Shown piece by piece: positions 1-9,747 of a DNA stretch of 64,000 bases. Position numbers and translations under genes: made by a program. Position 1 is the stretch's first letter. The number at the start of each line of letters is the position of its first letter. This DNA is from Winogradskyella costae (GTDB taxonomy: Bacteria; Bacteroidota; Bacteroidia; Flavobacteriales; Flavobacteriaceae). The stretch lies in NCBI RefSeq assembly GCF_013403865.1, contig NZ_JABFDK010000006.1:1-64000 (forward strand), read 5' to 3'. The notes below the pieces were generated by a model that worked only from the letters and a program-made list of their open reading frames with translations, was not told the DNA's origin and made no database searches.

Positions 1-2318
1 GGCGCTGTAGCTAAAGCTTTTGTGTTAACAACTAAATTAAATAATGCAGTGGCTGAGGCATTGTAACAACTAGAATCACTTATACTTGTTACCCTAACAT
101 AGATAGGTTGCAAGTTAATAGTATTTGTATATGTTAATGGTAAAGCGTTATTACCTGATTCTGCTTCTTCGGGTGTTAAATGGTAGGATACTGTAAAATT
201 TGAGGCGGGTTGTGACCCTAAAATTGTAGCGCTCTGATCACTCAATTCAAAACTCTCTAATCCATTATTAGAATCGTCATCACAGGCTTCCAAATTTGAT
301 ACTGAATTAATTATTGGAGCTGATGCCGCTAATAATTGGAATGATGTGACTACTGAACACACTTGAGAAACGTCTGCTAAACGAACCCATAGAGTTTGCG
401 GGTTAGACACATTAGTATAAAGATTTGGTAACGGATTTGAATTATCAATTGCATCGACTTCAGTGAAATGATAGGTAACGGAATATTCCGCAGAACTTTG
501 ATCACCTAGTACATTATCATTATTTTCAGATAAATTAAATTCTTCTTCCCCAGTACTACTACATATTACCAAATCTGGAGCAAGATTTATTACTGGACTT
601 CCTATAAACTCAACTAAAATAGAATCTGAAAATTGACATACTTCCTCAAATGCTACATCTACCGAGTATATACCCGTTTCAACAACCGTAAGCATTGAAC
701 TTGTTTCACCTTCAATCTCTATTCTATTATTTGGTACTGAAGGATCTGCAGCGTAGTACCAAATATGATCAGCGAAAGGTGCTGCTGTATCTAATACAAT
801 CTCTCCACCACCACATTGAGCATTACCAGCTTCAATAGTAATATCATCACCTAAATCACCTCCTAAATCAAAGCTTCCTGCTTTAAGAAATACACCTGAA
901 TCATATTGATTATCTCTATCATCGGCAATTACTAATTTTATAGTATAATTTTCGCCAGGAATAACAGTAGATTGTGCTGTAAATACTGCGGTTCTACCAT
1001 CAAATGCTATTGGTGGTTGGTTGTATGGTATATATTCCCCAAAATATTCCTCATTAGCCCCACCACAATCTTCACCATTATCAGGGTGGACATTAGTCAC
1101 TAATACAGGTAAGTTTGTCTCTGGAATCACTGCTAAATTAGAAACATTACCATCGGAATCTGTTAATAGAAAAGCAAAAGCATCAGAATATTGACATTCA
1201 AACCCCCCCATATCATACTCTTCAGAAGCCATTAAAAACTCAAAACTTATAGTATCTGCTAAAGGAATAAAATTAAATTGGATAAATGTAGCATTATGAG
1301 AATTTACACCCAAAGCAGCATCTAATTCATCGTCTCCCCCCCAAATATTAGAGCCATTACCTAAACTAAGATTATTTGGCCCTCTTGCATCACTAGCCTC
1401 TCCTGAACTTAAAAGAATCCCATCACTAAAAGGAAAATTTAATCCATCTCCAAAAAAGTAGCCAATACCGTTAGGCTGTGAGCTAGTAATACTTGATCCT
1501 GTAGACCAAGTTACGTCAGACACAGACGCACAAGGACTATTAATCAGCACTTCAGTAATTAATTCTTCAGGGGTAAATATATTTTGATCTATAATTACAT
1601 TAGGCCCCATTACAAAAACAGGAATTGTAGTAACTTCAGAACATCCTAATGGATTATTATCTGTAACTGTTAATGTTACTATAAAAGTACCATCAGTTGA
1701 AAATGTATTAGAAACTTCTGTTCCTGTACCTGTATTTCCATCTCCAAAATCCCAATCATAAGTGGCACCTGAGCCATCCAAAGAAAACATTGCGCTTCCT
1801 GAAAAATTAACCGTTTCCCCTGGTAATATACCAATTACACCAGATTCATTTGGTGCAGGTGTTGTATTATTAATTGACGGTGTAATATCCTGACAAGGTG
1901 TAATACATGATATTTCAGCCTTCCAACCATTTATATTTCCAGTTTCATTACTTGAAAATGCAAAAGTTAAACAACCCGAAATATTACTTTGTGATGCCGA
2001 GACAAAACCTGGCGAAGAAACCCCCGTATATACACCAATAATATCAGCTGATACATCATCACCATCATAAATGGTTAAAAAATCTACATTAAGTTGTGTT
2101 AAAAATTCGACGAAATTAACGTTAAGACGATCACCACTATTTTCAGGACATATGGTAGTGATATAACTTTCATTATCTGAATAAGACTCTAATTCTCCTC
2201 CTGAATCATAAAAGAAATCTGGAGCACAGCGATTAAAGGTGCCATCTTGCATTAAAAGATCTTGCGAGAATCCTACTTTAATAACTAAAAATATGACTAT
2301 GTATATAATTTTTTTCAC
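1..2318 (-). CDS. Choice-of-anchor L / PKD surface adhesin, 3' end outside window
   Basis: This is the 5' part (772 codons) of a large secreted protein that runs off the left edge. The only in-frame start ahead of the signal peptide is GTG at 2318 (protein begins MKKIIYIVIFLVI, cleavage likely after FSQ); an in-frame TAA lies five codons upstream. In order: a CUB-like region (about 20-135), a PKD domain (YDWDFGDGNTGTG, about 165-235), a choice-of-anchor L domain (NGIGYFFGDG, MASEEYDMGG, DAFAFLLTDSDGN; about 250-480), then Ig-like and repeated segments with the V.YHLT.EEA pattern. From the choice-of-anchor L domain on it is clearly paralogous to the 1340-aa gene at 5601-9623. It is therefore expected, by inference, to end in a type-B T9SS sorting domain outside the window. 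Likely role: cell-surface adhesion or gliding-associated matrix. Confidence 0.85.
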   Translation of the reverse strand, partial: MKKIIYIVIFLVIKVGFSQDLLMQDGTFNRCAPDFFYDSGGELESYSDNESYITTICPENSGDRLNVNFVEFLTQLNVDFLTIYDGDDVSADIIGVYTGVSSPGFVSASQSNISGCLTFAFSSNETGNINGWKAEISCITPCQDITPSINNTTPAPNESGVIGILPGETVNFSGSAMFSLDGSGATYDWDFGDGNTGTGTEVSNTFSTDGTFIVTLTVTDNNPLGCSEVTTIPVFVMGPNVIIDQNIFTPEELITEVLINSPCASVSDVTWSTGSSITSSQPNGIGYFFGDGLNFPFSDGILLSSGEASDARGPNNLSLGNGSNIWGGDDELDAALGVNSHNATFIQFNFIPLADTISFEFLMASEEYDMGGFECQYSDAFAFLLTDSDGNVSNLAVIPETNLPVLVTNVHPDNGEDCGGANEEYFGEYIPYNQPPIAFDGRTAVFTAQSTVIPGENYTIKLVIADDRDNQYDSGVFLKAGSFDLGGDLGDDITIEAGNAQCGGGEIVLDTAAPFADHIWYYAADPSVPNNRIEIEGETSSMLTVVETGIYSVDVAFEEVCQFSDSILVEFIGSPVINLAPDLVICSSTGEEEFNLSENNDNVLGDQSSAEYSVTYHFTEVDAIDNSNPLPNLYTNVSNPQTLWVRLADVSQVCSVVTSFQLLAASAPIINSVSNLEACDDDSNNGLESFELSDQSATILGSQPASNFTVSYHLTPEEAESGNNALPLTYTNTINLQPIYVRVTSISDSSCYNASATALFNLVVNTKALATA

Positions 2319-2455
2319 TCTAAATTGTTTTTAAAAGAAATAGTAAAGTCTCTTATTAATATAATTGGAATAAATGCACTCCCTCTATTTGTTACATTAG
2401 TTATTGTTATAGTATTACATACATAATGTGACAGATTGTAAGCTAATCATTTAAA

Positions 2456-2484
2456 GGTGCTCAAGCTTAAAAAGCTTGAGCACC
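2456..2484 (-). terminator. 13-bp perfect hairpin terminator
   Basis: GGTGCTCAAGCTT and AAGCTTGAGCACC form a perfect 13-bp stem around a 3-nt A loop. It lies 43 bp downstream of the SAP-like gene on the minus strand and ends the OmpA-containing unit before the next adhesin gene. Confidence 0.7.
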
Positions 2485-2527
2485 CTAGAATTAAAATAAG
2501 TTAAAAGCTTAATGCCTTTCGACCTAT

Positions 2528-2722
2528 TTAGATTTTTTTTATAGTTCTGCGCTTGTTTTTTAATAAAGCATTAGACCTCTCATTTTTTTCTCTTTTATAG
2601 AAAAAAGCTTCAATACGTTCCTTCAATTGAATTTTATTTCCCTGCGTACATAATTCATTTTTCTTACAGAATTCAATTAATTCGAATTTTAAACAATGAT
2701 GATGTTCTAATTTTTCTTTCAA
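2528..2722 (-). CDS. Small SAP-domain-like protein
   Basis: A 64-aa basic protein starting 15 bp after the OmpA gene on the same strand, so probably co-transcribed with it. Residues 11-42 fit the SAP helix-extended-loop-helix pattern: a leucine-rich first helix (LIEFCKKNEL), a small loop with G-N-K, then LKERIEAFF. The C-terminus is very basic (KNKRRTIKKI). SAP modules usually bind nucleic acid. This one is short and may be the remains of a longer SAP/DUF6434-type protein. Real expression is likely from its position and the terminator just behind it, but the function is a guess. Confidence 0.5.
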   Translation of the reverse strand: MKEKLEHHHCLKFELIEFCKKNELCTQGNKIQLKERIEAFFYKREKNERSNALLKNKRRTIKKI

Positions 2723-2737
2723 AACTTATCGCTTTAA

Positions 2738-4645
2738 TTATTGCTGTAAACTATCTACAATAATAAATTCAGAACGTCTATTTTCAGCGTGCTGTGCTTT
2801 AGTACAACGCGCAGAACAATCTACTTTAGGCTCAGTTTCACCTTTACCTTCTCCAGAAATACGAGCTTCACTAATACCTTTAGATATTACATACTGCACT
2901 GTAGTTTTGGCTCTACGATTAGAAAGTAATGTATTATATGATTCCGGACCTCTAGAATCGGTGTGCGATATTGCATTAATTTTCATTTCAGGATATTTGT
3001 TCATTATCTGAACTAGCTTATCTAATTCAAATGCCGCTTGTGTTGTAATATTAGACTTATCAAAATCGAAATAAATTGGTGCCAAATCTATAGTTTCGGC
3101 TAAAATTAATTTTTCGATAGGATCTAAATTAATTTGAACATTGTTTTCTTCTTCATTAGAACCTTTTACTTGTACTTTCTTGCTATCAAAGCCATCCATT
3201 ACAACTTCTAATTCGGTGTCTTGCTCACATTCAATCATAAATTCAGCTAAACCTTCTGCATTCGTTATTTTAGAAAGAACCTTGTTTCCCTCGGCATCAA
3301 ATAATGCTACTGTTGCACCTGCGATAGGTTCACGTGTCTTATCATCTAAAATGGTTGCAATTACTAATACATCACAAAGAGGCTCTAGTTTTTTAAACTC
3401 ATAGATATCATCACTTCCTTTTCCTCCTGCTCTATTAGAAGACACTAATCCTTGATCATTTTCTTCATCAATTACAAAAGCAAAATCATCAGCATTACTA
3501 TTTATCGGAATTCCTGCATTACGAATTGTAGATATTTTACCATCTATTTCTTTAGTGTAAAAGACATCTAAACCTCCTAAGCCTAAATGACCAGTAGATG
3601 AAAAATACAGCGTATTATTACTGCTAATGTATGGAAACATTTCTTGTGCTTCTGTATTTACTTTTTGCCCCATGTTAACAGGCTCACCTAAAGTACCGTC
3701 TGTACTAATTGATGCTTTATAAATATCAAAGTTTCCATATCCACCAGGCATATTAGATGCAAAATAAATGGTTTTACCGTCTGCACTAACTGAAGGGTTT
3801 TTAACAGAATAATTTTCGCTGTTAATAGCTAAACTTTCTACAGTATCCCAATCGTCACCTAATTTAGTTGCTTTAAATAAATAAAGTTGACTAAATTTTG
3901 CACTGCTAAGAGAATCCTTTTGATAGTCTTTTTCAAAATAACTTTCTCGAGAGAAATACATTGTCTCACCATCAGGAGAAAAAGAAACTAATCCTTCGTG
4001 GTATTTTGTATTAATTTTATTGTTCGCTAGCACTGCTTCTTGAGAAGATCCATCTGAATTTTTAGCAACGGTGTAAATATCTAAAAATGGTTGATCGTTC
4101 CATCCGTAATTTTTTCTACTGTCATTACGACCAGATGTAATGTATAAATTACCATTATTCATGATACCTCCAAAGTCAGATTGTTCAGAATTGTAATCTG
4201 CATTTTGAAGGTTGAACTTTTTACCTTGATCTAATATTTTAGGCAGGTAATCCGGATTGGCTCTATATGCTGTTGCTCTATTATCAGCAGGACGCATGGT
4301 TGCAAACTTATCCATTTGATTACCAGATGCTTCATACTTACCATTTGCCTTTAGCATTTGTGAGTATTTAAAAACCATTTCTGGGTCGTTTGAAGTCTCT
4401 AAAGCTTTAGCGTACCAACGTTCTGCTTCAACAGTATTAAAAATATTATAGTAGCTTTCTGCCAATTGTCCATAAACATAGCTGTCTCCTTTTCCTTTTT
4501 CAACAAGTTTATTATAATCATCTACAGCCTTTACAAACTCGTATCGGTCAAAATGTTTATCTGCTTTTTTTGTATCGTTGTTTTGAGCAGTTAAGCAAAA
4601 GCCACTCATTAACGTAATAAGTAATAGTGTATTAAAGTTTTTCAT
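2738..4645 (-). CDS. OmpA-family protein with TPR and PD40 propeller (T9SS-associated)
   Basis: A 635-aa envelope protein. Signal peptide at 1-20 (cleavage after LTAQ), TPR-like helices (25-120), a WD40-like PD40 propeller (about 150-420; repeated FSPDGETMYFSR, VSADGKTIYFAS), a carboxypeptidase-regulatory-like β-sandwich (about 425-510), and a C-terminal OmpA peptidoglycan-binding domain (about 520-632). The OmpA domain has the expected SHTDSRG and NRR motifs. It lies 20 bp downstream of the PorP/SprF gene, which itself follows a type-B T9SS cargo gene. This three-gene order is common in flavobacteria, where SprF-type proteins are needed for secretion or surface attachment of type-B cargo. 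Probable role: periplasmic anchoring of that module to peptidoglycan. Confidence 0.88.
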   Translation of the reverse strand: MKNFNTLLLITLMSGFCLTAQNNDTKKADKHFDRYEFVKAVDDYNKLVEKGKGDSYVYGQLAESYYNIFNTVEAERWYAKALETSNDPEMVFKYSQMLKANGKYEASGNQMDKFATMRPADNRATAYRANPDYLPKILDQGKKFNLQNADYNSEQSDFGGIMNNGNLYITSGRNDSRKNYGWNDQPFLDIYTVAKNSDGSSQEAVLANNKINTKYHEGLVSFSPDGETMYFSRESYFEKDYQKDSLSSAKFSQLYLFKATKLGDDWDTVESLAINSENYSVKNPSVSADGKTIYFASNMPGGYGNFDIYKASISTDGTLGEPVNMGQKVNTEAQEMFPYISSNNTLYFSSTGHLGLGGLDVFYTKEIDGKISTIRNAGIPINSNADDFAFVIDEENDQGLVSSNRAGGKGSDDIYEFKKLEPLCDVLVIATILDDKTREPIAGATVALFDAEGNKVLSKITNAEGLAEFMIECEQDTELEVVMDGFDSKKVQVKGSNEEENNVQINLDPIEKLILAETIDLAPIYFDFDKSNITTQAAFELDKLVQIMNKYPEMKINAISHTDSRGPESYNTLLSNRRAKTTVQYVISKGISEARISGEGKGETEPKVDCSARCTKAQHAENRRSEFIIVDSLQQ

Positions 4646-4665
4646 AATTGTTTTAGCTTAACTGA

Positions 4666-5571
4666 TTAAAAGTATCTTGGTGAACGAGAAACGCGTTTCG
4701 GAAAATTAAGATCAAATAATAACATGACTTCATGCGATGCAGGTGCATATTTTTTTATGTCAGAAGTTATAGCGTCGTAAGCATAACCAATTCTAACAGC
4801 AGGTGTAACTGCAAAGTTTATTAAACCCGAAAACGAATCGTCTAACCTATAAGAGGCTCCTATTTCAAACTTCTTAAAGAACCTAGCATTAAGGTTTACA
4901 TCAAAAGATGTTGGTGCATCAAATGCAGACTTCAGCATTACAGAAGGTTTAAGTTCTGTATTAGGTGAAAGATCAAAGACATAACCACCAGTTAAAAAAT
5001 AGTGTTGTGTTTCTGACCCAATTTTAGTCCCATTATTATCTAAATGAACCGATGATAATAAGTTTGGTGCAGATAACGATACATAATATTTATCAGTGTA
5101 GTAAAAGAACCCTGCCCCAAAATTAGGTGTTGTTGAATTAATACCTTGAGAGAAAAAATCATCAGTAGGATCGATAACTTCTATATCTGTTAATCCAATA
5201 TCATGAAACGTTGCACCAGCTTTAACACCAAATGCTAGTTTGTGTTCTCCTCCTAAATTTAAAGTATAAGAAAGATCCACATATGCATTTGTTTCCTTTA
5301 CAGGTCCGATATTATCTGCAATAACAGAAACACCTAAACCTAAATTATTACCAATTGGGGAGTGCCCAAAAAACGTTCCTGTTTCTGGGCCTCCATCAAT
5401 TTTTGTCCATTGAGTTCTGTACAATAGTCCAAAAGAAAGATTTTCTTTTGATCCTGCATAAGCAGGATTGACTATATTCATATTATACATGTACTGCGTG
5501 TACTGAGGGTCTTGTTGTCCGTACATTTTAAATGCTAAAAGCAAGACCGCTATAATAGTGAGTTTTTTCAT
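4666..5571 (-). CDS. PorP/SprF family type IX secretion outer-membrane protein
   Basis: A 301-aa outer-membrane β-barrel. It has a signal peptide (cleavage near MYGQ), then the family's N-terminal signature DPQYTQYMYNMNIVNPAYAG, and alternating amphipathic strands to the end. Its length fits the family. It sits 29 bp downstream of the 1340-aa type-B cargo gene and 20 bp upstream of the OmpA gene. SprF, the F. johnsoniae relative, is required for secretion of the type-B adhesin SprB, so this protein most likely serves the adhesin encoded next to it. It is not a core PorP by context, because the core gldKLMN genes are not here. Confidence 0.92.
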   Translation of the reverse strand: MKKLTIIAVLLLAFKMYGQQDPQYTQYMYNMNIVNPAYAGSKENLSFGLLYRTQWTKIDGGPETGTFFGHSPIGNNLGLGVSVIADNIGPVKETNAYVDLSYTLNLGGEHKLAFGVKAGATFHDIGLTDIEVIDPTDDFFSQGINSTTPNFGAGFFYYTDKYYVSLSAPNLLSSVHLDNNGTKIGSETQHYFLTGGYVFDLSPNTELKPSVMLKSAFDAPTSFDVNLNARFFKKFEIGASYRLDDSFSGLINFAVTPAVRIGYAYDAITSDIKKYAPASHEVMLLFDLNFPKRVSRSPRYF

Positions 5572-5600
5572 TATAATTAGTAGTTGATTCTGTTATTTAA

Positions 5601-8600
5601 TTATCTGTTAATATATACCCAAGAACTTTTTGACTTTGCTCCGCCTTCATAAATAACGGTGTAGAAATAAGTTCCAATTGGCAACTCTTCACCATCGTCT
5701 GTCTGACCTTTCCACTCGTTGGTATAGTTGTTTTTAGAGTACACTTGAGTTCCGTACCTGTTAAAAATTTCTAATTTAGTAACATTGAAAGCACTAAGAT
5801 CAAAGGCATCATTCTTACCATCGTTATTAGGTGAAATACCTTCTGGGAATACACAAGTCTCTAACTCTATTATGGTAAATTCATCAATACCTATACATCC
5901 TGTATCATTAAACATAACTTCAACCTCATATAATCCAGCTTCTAAAACAGGTAAAGTCAGACCATTTTCGTCATCAATGACTCCACCATCTCGATACCAG
6001 CTTATAGACACTTCAGATAAAGAATAATTTTCAGGAATTGCTTCAATATATATTGGAGATGAAGCATTAGAACAAACTTCATAATCTACATCAGAAGAAA
6101 AATTGGTTATAGGTTGATTTCCAATTATTAAATCAAAGCTATTAGTTACATAACAATCTGAGAAATCGACAGACTCGACTCTAACAAATAGAGTTTCGCC
6201 AGCACTGTCATAAGAATTTGCTAGTGCATTGGTCGCGGATATAGCCTCTGCTTCTGATGTGTAATAAGACACATTAAATTGGGACGCTTCTTGACCGTTA
6301 AGAATTTCTGAACCATGATTCTCTAAATTAAAACTTGCCAAACCATCATTATCAAAATCGCATTCTATGAAATCCACGCTCAACGCTGTATGCGAAGGAG
6401 TTGTAGTTGTTAGAGAAAATGAGGTTGTAGAATAACATCCTGAATTATTATCTTCTATTCTCGCATAAACTACTTGAGGATTTGAAACATTACTATAAAC
6501 AGAAGGCAATGGACTTAGATTATCTATAGCATCTTGTTCTGAAATATGATATGTAATAGTGTAATCTGAAGCATTTTGAGATCCTAAAATATAACTATCA
6601 TTCTCTGTGAGGTTAAATAGCGCTTGATTGGTTGTAGAGCATTCTAATAAATCAATGGCTGGATTAGCAACTGGGACTGATAAAAACTCAACGACAATTT
6701 CATCACTAAGAATACAATCACTAGAAAATATGACTTGTGCTGTATATACACCTGGCTCAGAAGCTGTTATAACAGACCCTGAAGCATCAGTAACAAGTAA
6801 CCCATCTTTAAACCAAAAATGCTCGAGATCCGGTAAGTCGGTATCTAAAATAATTGGCTCATTTAAGCACGAAGCTGTACCCGCGTTTATGGTAATATCA
6901 TCACCTAAATCTAATTCCCCAATATCAAAACTACCAGACTTAAGAAAGATACCAGTATCGTATTGTGGATCTGAATCATCTGCAACGACCAATTTAATAT
7001 GATAGGTCTCTCCAATAGTCACGGCTGATTGAGCTGTAAAAACAACAGTTCTACCATTGAAATTCATTGGTGGCAAGTTTTCAGTAATGTATTCTCCAAA
7101 ATACTCCTCGTTAATCGCTGGACAAGATTCATTTTCTGGGTGAATATTTGTTGTTAAAATTGGTATTGAAGTCCCCGGAATAACAGCTAAATTAGTTACG
7201 TTATCCTCAGAATCAGTTAAGAGAAAAGCAAAAGCATCTGAATACGTACACTCATCTGTTCCGCCTATTGCTCCTGTGTATTCTTCTGAAGCCATCATAA
7301 AGTCGAAACTTATAGTGTTTGATAATGGCACAAAATCAAATTCAATTATAGTTGCATTTAGAGATGACACCCCTAAATAATTATCTAAATCAGAATCTCC
7401 AGGCCACGATGTTCCACCCGAATTTATTAATTCATTATTTGGTCCTCCTGCTTCCACAACATGACCTGTACTTAGCAATATTCCTTGTTCAAAAGGAAAC
7501 CCTTCGCCATCCATGGAGAAATAACCAATACCATTAGGCTGACCATCATTAAAGCTGACACCTGTAGAATAAGTAATATTAGATACCTGAGCACATGGAC
7601 TATTAAATAAGATATCGCGTACCAATTCGTCTACGGTATACACATTATCGCTTACTTCTATACTATTAAAACCTTTTCTAATACATAAATCAAAAGTTAC
7701 GTTTTCATCTTCAGAACCTTCCGAGAATACTCTAATATAGTAAGTGTCACCAATAATTAATTGCGGTGTGACACTAGAGTTTGAATCTGAACAATACAAT
7801 TCGTTTAGACTTCCACAAGCACCTTCGTAAACGGCATGATTAAGACCTGAAGATATTTCGTTTTCAACAATATTTATAAACTCTATTATTTGAATATCAT
7901 TTATAGCGGTAAACTGAAACCACACATCGTCATCAGGATCTCCTTCACAGGATGTTCCAGATTCATTAGATGGCGTTGCAGATAATATAGTCCCATAATT
8001 TAATAGCGTACAGTCATCACCTGTATTTACTACTGCAATTTCTGCATTTATACACTCATCATTTTCAGGAAGACAAGATCTAACTACTATTGGCAAACTA
8101 TTGTACACACAGTTAACATCTTGGTCATTATTTAAAGTATAGATTACATTTGTAAAAAATGGAAATGGACCTATTTGATAAGTTCCAATAGCATCTATAG
8201 TTGTTGTATTTGTATCTATATTGTTAGACAAGGTTAAAGATGCAGCAGAACCTAAAGATGTAACATTAACATCTAATAAAAACTGATCACCATTATCACA
8301 ATCATCTACAATTGTAAAGGTTGATTCTGAATTTGTACATGTAGCACAATTAACGGTATAAGTAATACCTCCTCTCATAGGGTCAAACCCATTAGCACAA
8401 CTTGATGGTACAAAATCATCTGAAGCAACATAAAAGGAGATTCTATTTCCTGTAGACGTAAAGGTTACACCAGTTAGATCTCCTTCGTCACCGAAAAAAT
8501 AATCCTCATAAGCAACTATAGAAGAGCCATCAGTATCAATAACCACCAATGGATCCCATCCATCTTGAACAAAACCTGACTGAAAAGTTAACGTTAAAGG

Positions 8601-9623
8601 AGTGCCATCTGTACTCGTAAACGTAAATACTTCAGGATTAGCTACACCGTCATCACCATAACACAGAGACTCAACTAAAGGACCTGCATTACAATCTACT
8701 ATAAAATCCGTTTGTATTGGAGTTGTAAAAGTTAAAGGACCTGCCCAAATACTATTACCGTTTGTACAATTTGCTCTTACATATACTTCATACTCCGTTC
8801 CAAAAGATAAATCATTTACAATAATGTTTGTAACTGTAGACGCTATACCCGAGGTTGGAATACCAGACCCTGAAGGTTGTACAACATACTCCCAAGACGT
8901 TTCACTATCATTAGCTACCCAATAAAAACTAGCAGAAGCACTTGAAGCATTAGAATTCACATAGTTAAGAGAAGGTGTTGGCGAAATACAAAATGTTCCA
9001 CATGTTTCTACACGTACTAAATCTATTGACATATCTGCTCTACCACTAAAAGTAGCTCGAGTATTCTTAAATTCTAAATATATAGACTGCCCAAGATAAG
9101 CATCCAAATTAACACCTACAGGAACCCAAGCTTCAGAATTAGAAGTCTGTAATTGACCAGTCCATGTAAATACATTTGTAAAGGGCCCCGAAATTGAAGT
9201 AGAAATACCGACTTCCAATTCCCCCATATTATCACCATAAGCATGCATATAAAAAGACAATTCAGCCCCATCTGTAGCTGTAGTAAGATCAATTACAGGA
9301 CTAATAATTGATGCTGAGGCCTGGTTAACATTACCTGAAGCCTCAAAATTCATATAATTAGAACCGCTAAATGCTGAACTTGGTCCGGTTCCGCTACTAT
9401 CTGAATTACCGGGAACTTCCCAATAACCCCCAATATTATTGGTTGTAATATCCCCTACCCATCCGTCAGAATCATCAAATTCTTCTGTAAATACGTAAGT
9501 AGAGTTATTAGAAGGACAAGACACCCCAACTGGTGAGGGTATTGTTTGACATAAAGCTGTTGAACTCCCAAGCAAACAGAAAGCTAAAAAGGTCAGTTTG
9601 AAGATATTCTTATTCATTTTCAA
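5601..9623 (-). CDS. Type-B T9SS adhesin with choice-of-anchor L domain
   Basis: A 1340-aa secreted surface protein. Signal peptide (1-26, cleavage after ALCQ), an N-terminal jelly-roll/MAM-like region (about 45-208), fibronectin type III (about 213-300), a CUB-like region (about 310-425), a β-rich segment starting NDECINAEI (about 525-640), a choice-of-anchor L domain (about 655-905; MASEEYTGAIGG, DAFAFLLTDSEDN), Ig-like repeats, and a C-terminal gliding-motility-associated (type-B) sorting domain (about 1258-1340; FPEGISPNNDGKNDAF, LPIGTYFYTV). The domain routes it through the type IX system. The adjacent SprF-like gene is its probable export partner. It is paralogous over its second half to the gene at the left edge. 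Start: MKMNKN, with a second in-frame ATG two codons in; either is possible. Confidence 0.9.
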   Translation of the reverse strand: MKMNKNIFKLTFLAFCLLGSSTALCQTIPSPVGVSCPSNNSTYVFTEEFDDSDGWVGDITTNNIGGYWEVPGNSDSSGTGPSSAFSGSNYMNFEASGNVNQASASIISPVIDLTTATDGAELSFYMHAYGDNMGELEVGISTSISGPFTNVFTWTGQLQTSNSEAWVPVGVNLDAYLGQSIYLEFKNTRATFSGRADMSIDLVRVETCGTFCISPTPSLNYVNSNASSASASFYWVANDSETSWEYVVQPSGSGIPTSGIASTVTNIIVNDLSFGTEYEVYVRANCTNGNSIWAGPLTFTTPIQTDFIVDCNAGPLVESLCYGDDGVANPEVFTFTSTDGTPLTLTFQSGFVQDGWDPLVVIDTDGSSIVAYEDYFFGDEGDLTGVTFTSTGNRISFYVASDDFVPSSCANGFDPMRGGITYTVNCATCTNSESTFTIVDDCDNGDQFLLDVNVTSLGSAASLTLSNNIDTNTTTIDAIGTYQIGPFPFFTNVIYTLNNDQDVNCVYNSLPIVVRSCLPENDECINAEIAVVNTGDDCTLLNYGTILSATPSNESGTSCEGDPDDDVWFQFTAINDIQIIEFINIVENEISSGLNHAVYEGACGSLNELYCSDSNSSVTPQLIIGDTYYIRVFSEGSEDENVTFDLCIRKGFNSIEVSDNVYTVDELVRDILFNSPCAQVSNITYSTGVSFNDGQPNGIGYFSMDGEGFPFEQGILLSTGHVVEAGGPNNELINSGGTSWPGDSDLDNYLGVSSLNATIIEFDFVPLSNTISFDFMMASEEYTGAIGGTDECTYSDAFAFLLTDSEDNVTNLAVIPGTSIPILTTNIHPENESCPAINEEYFGEYITENLPPMNFNGRTVVFTAQSAVTIGETYHIKLVVADDSDPQYDTGIFLKSGSFDIGELDLGDDITINAGTASCLNEPIILDTDLPDLEHFWFKDGLLVTDASGSVITASEPGVYTAQVIFSSDCILSDEIVVEFLSVPVANPAIDLLECSTTNQALFNLTENDSYILGSQNASDYTITYHISEQDAIDNLSPLPSVYSNVSNPQVVYARIEDNNSGCYSTTSFSLTTTTPSHTALSVDFIECDFDNDGLASFNLENHGSEILNGQEASQFNVSYYTSEAEAISATNALANSYDSAGETLFVRVESVDFSDCYVTNSFDLIIGNQPITNFSSDVDYEVCSNASSPIYIEAIPENYSLSEVSISWYRDGGVIDDENGLTLPVLEAGLYEVEVMFNDTGCIGIDEFTIIELETCVFPEGISPNNDGKNDAFDLSAFNVTKLEIFNRYGTQVYSKNNYTNEWKGQTDDGEELPIGTYFYTVIYEGGAKSKSSWVYINR

Positions 9624-9702
9624 TTTTTATTTAATTCGGTAAAAAAAATTAGTCAATTTTTAAACAGACACCTGTTAAATCCAAAATCAATCAAAACAAC
9701 AA

Positions 9703-9729
9703 AAGCCACAAAGTAAAATTAAGTGGCTT
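9703..9729 (-). terminator. Hairpin terminator of the type-A T9SS gene
   Basis: A 7-bp stem (AAGCCAC/GTGGCTT) with a 13-nt loop lies 18 bp past the stop of the 1021-aa gene on the minus strand. It is followed in that direction by TTTGTTGTTTTG, a T-rich tail. Confidence 0.6.
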
Positions 9730-9747
9730 CTGTGTTCTATAATAAAT

